From positions 135-43,644 of the forward strand of contig PLET01000099.1 of assembly GCA_003137095.1 (NCBI GenBank): a DNA stretch of 43,510 nt, in the 5' to 3' direction. The notes below the pieces were generated by a model. That model did not search any database and was not told where the DNA came from. It saw only the letters and a list, made by a program, of their open reading frames with translations. The position numbers were made by a program, and so were the translations under genes. Shown here piece after piece: positions 42,561 through 43,510 of this stretch. The stretch's first letter is position 1. The number at the start of each line of letters is the position of its first letter. This DNA comes from Gammaproteobacteria bacterium. GTDB taxonomy: Bacteria > Pseudomonadota > Gammaproteobacteria > Steroidobacterales > Steroidobacteraceae.

Positions 42561-43510
42561 ATGGCATCCCCAGCACGCACGCTGCCCGCCGCCGAACTGC
42601 TGCCCCTGATCGAGGAGGCGGCAGGGCGCATCTATTCGCTGGTCGAGGTGACCCCGCTCGCGGCGCTGCCCGGCGATGCACGCGTACCGGATGCGGTACG
42701 GGTATACGCCAAGCTCGAGACACGCCAGCGGACCGGATCGTTCAAGCTGCGCGGGGCGACCAACAAGCTCATGAGCCTCGGCCCGCGAATTGCGGCCGCC
42801 GGCGTGGTCGCCTCCTCCACCGGCAACCACGGACTCGGCGTGGCGGCGGCTGCGCAGTTCCTGGGCGTGCCCGCCGAAGTGTTCGTCTGCGCCGGGGTGG
42901 CGCGGGCGAAGCTCGACCGTATGCGCGCCTACGGGGCCAGGATTCGCGTCGTCGGCGATGATCCCTTAAGCGCGGAACTCGCCGCACGGGACGCCGCCGC
43001 GCAGTCCGGCCGCAGCTACGTCTCGCCCTACAACGACGCCCACGTCATCGCCGGTCAGGGCACCATCGGCCTGGAGCTGGTGCGTCAATTGCCGCAGCTC
43101 GATGCGGTGTTCATCGCAACCGGCGGCGGCGGCCTGATCAGCGGAGTGGGCGCCTACCTGCGGCAGCACGCGCCGCAGGCCGAAATCATCGGCTGCTGGC
43201 CCGCGAATTCCGCCGTTCTGTACCACAGCCTTCTGGCCGGAAGGATCTACGATGCACCGGAGTCGGCAACCTTGAGCGAAAGCACCGCGGGCGGCGTCGA
43301 AGCGGATTCCATCACCTTCGATCTGTGCCGTGAGGTCATGCACCGCGCGTCGCTGGTGAGCGAGCAGGACATCCTCGGCGCCATGCGCTGGGGCCATGCC
43401 CGCGGCTGGCCCATGGAAGGCGCGAGCGGCACGGCCTGGGCCGCGTTTTTCAACGAAGCGCCGCGCTGGGCCGGGCGCAGCGTCGTGGTGCTCAATTGCG
43501 GCGGCAACCC
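42561..43510 (+). CDS. Threonine/serine dehydratase-like PLP enzyme (3' end missing)
   Basis: 316 residues are visible before the right edge. The PLP lysine is K62 in RQRTGSFKLRGATNKL. The substrate loop ASSTGNHGLGVA and the phosphate-binding ATGGGGLISGVG follow. The pattern fits fold-type II threonine dehydratase, serine dehydratase or serine racemase, which convert threonine or serine to a 2-oxoacid and ammonia or interconvert serine enantiomers. A C-terminal ACT domain, if any, would be outside the window. The visible body is close to the full length of the ACT-less forms. The ribosome site is weak. Confidence 0.9.
   Translation, partial: MASPARTLPAAELLPLIEEAAGRIYSLVEVTPLAALPGDARVPDAVRVYAKLETRQRTGSFKLRGATNKLMSLGPRIAAAGVVASSTGNHGLGVAAAAQFLGVPAEVFVCAGVARAKLDRMRAYGARIRVVGDDPLSAELAARDAAAQSGRSYVSPYNDAHVIAGQGTIGLELVRQLPQLDAVFIATGGGGLISGVGAYLRQHAPQAEIIGCWPANSAVLYHSLLAGRIYDAPESATLSESTAGGVEADSITFDLCREVMHRASLVSEQDILGAMRWGHARGWPMEGASGTAWAAFFNEAPRWAGRSVVVLNCGGN

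Overview
The window is a very GC-rich, tightly packed chromosomal stretch from a Gram-negative proteobacterium. Gene content (HtpX, HtpG, CbpA, TesB, MprF with an AcvB/VirJ partner, DUF3034, IorAB, several Tat signals) fits an environmental gammaproteobacterium, possibly of the Steroidobacter/Nevskiales type. That placement is inference from gene families; no rRNA or other marker is present. I see no RNA gene, insertion sequence, phage gene or CRISPR array. Many neighbouring genes overlap by 1-32 bases, and no gap between genes exceeds 300 bases.

Layout. (1) 1-8497: an accessory metabolic cluster. It holds a flavin amine oxidase (cut by the left edge), a DUF1838 protein on the opposite strand, then a seven-gene plus-strand run: a nitrilase-fold protein without the catalytic cysteine, a 107-residue protein, a methyltransferase, an FAD oxidoreductase, an ABM-domain protein, a metallo-beta-lactamase-fold hydrolase and a carboxymuconolactone-decarboxylase-like protein. 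Most of these carry Tat or Sec signals, so the pathway looks partly periplasmic; its substrate is unknown. (2) 8501-14315: a Yip1-type membrane protein, then a minus-strand operon of periplasmic truncated globin, cupredoxin and a membrane c-di-GMP phosphodiesterase, divergent from a DUF3034 protein. (3) 14334-20633: the ABC-F ATPase Uup, a small unknown protein, and mprF overlapping an acvB/virJ-type gene (lysyl-phosphatidylglycerol synthesis/flipping and probably its turnover). (4) 20651-25316: a tandem repeat, an IclR regulator with a candidate operator, a photolyase, and a plus-strand set of ferredoxin-NADP reductase, TesB thioesterase and a 55-residue membrane protein.

(5) 25301-32585: seven minus-strand genes: htpX, a fatty-acid desaturase, a flavin oxidoreductase, DUF1365, a Cfa-type methyltransferase, a GlcD-type FAD oxidase and a GNAT acetyltransferase. 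The last five overlap one another; the centre of the run looks like membrane-lipid modification. (6) 32741-39778: cbpA followed by iorAB (molybdenum hydroxylase), then htpG behind a near-perfect sigma-32 promoter, followed by an HtrA-like protease and a DsbA-like thioredoxin protein that both lack signal peptides. (7) 39793-43510: a TPR/glycine-rich membrane protein, a YdhS-type FAD/NAD(P)-binding protein, an allene-oxide-cyclase-barrel-like secreted protein and a threonine/serine dehydratase cut by the right edge.

The best candidates for undescribed biology are the exported enzyme cluster of region 1, with its cysteine-less nitrilase homologue and Tat-tagged methyltransferase, and the globin/cupredoxin/c-di-GMP module of region 2.
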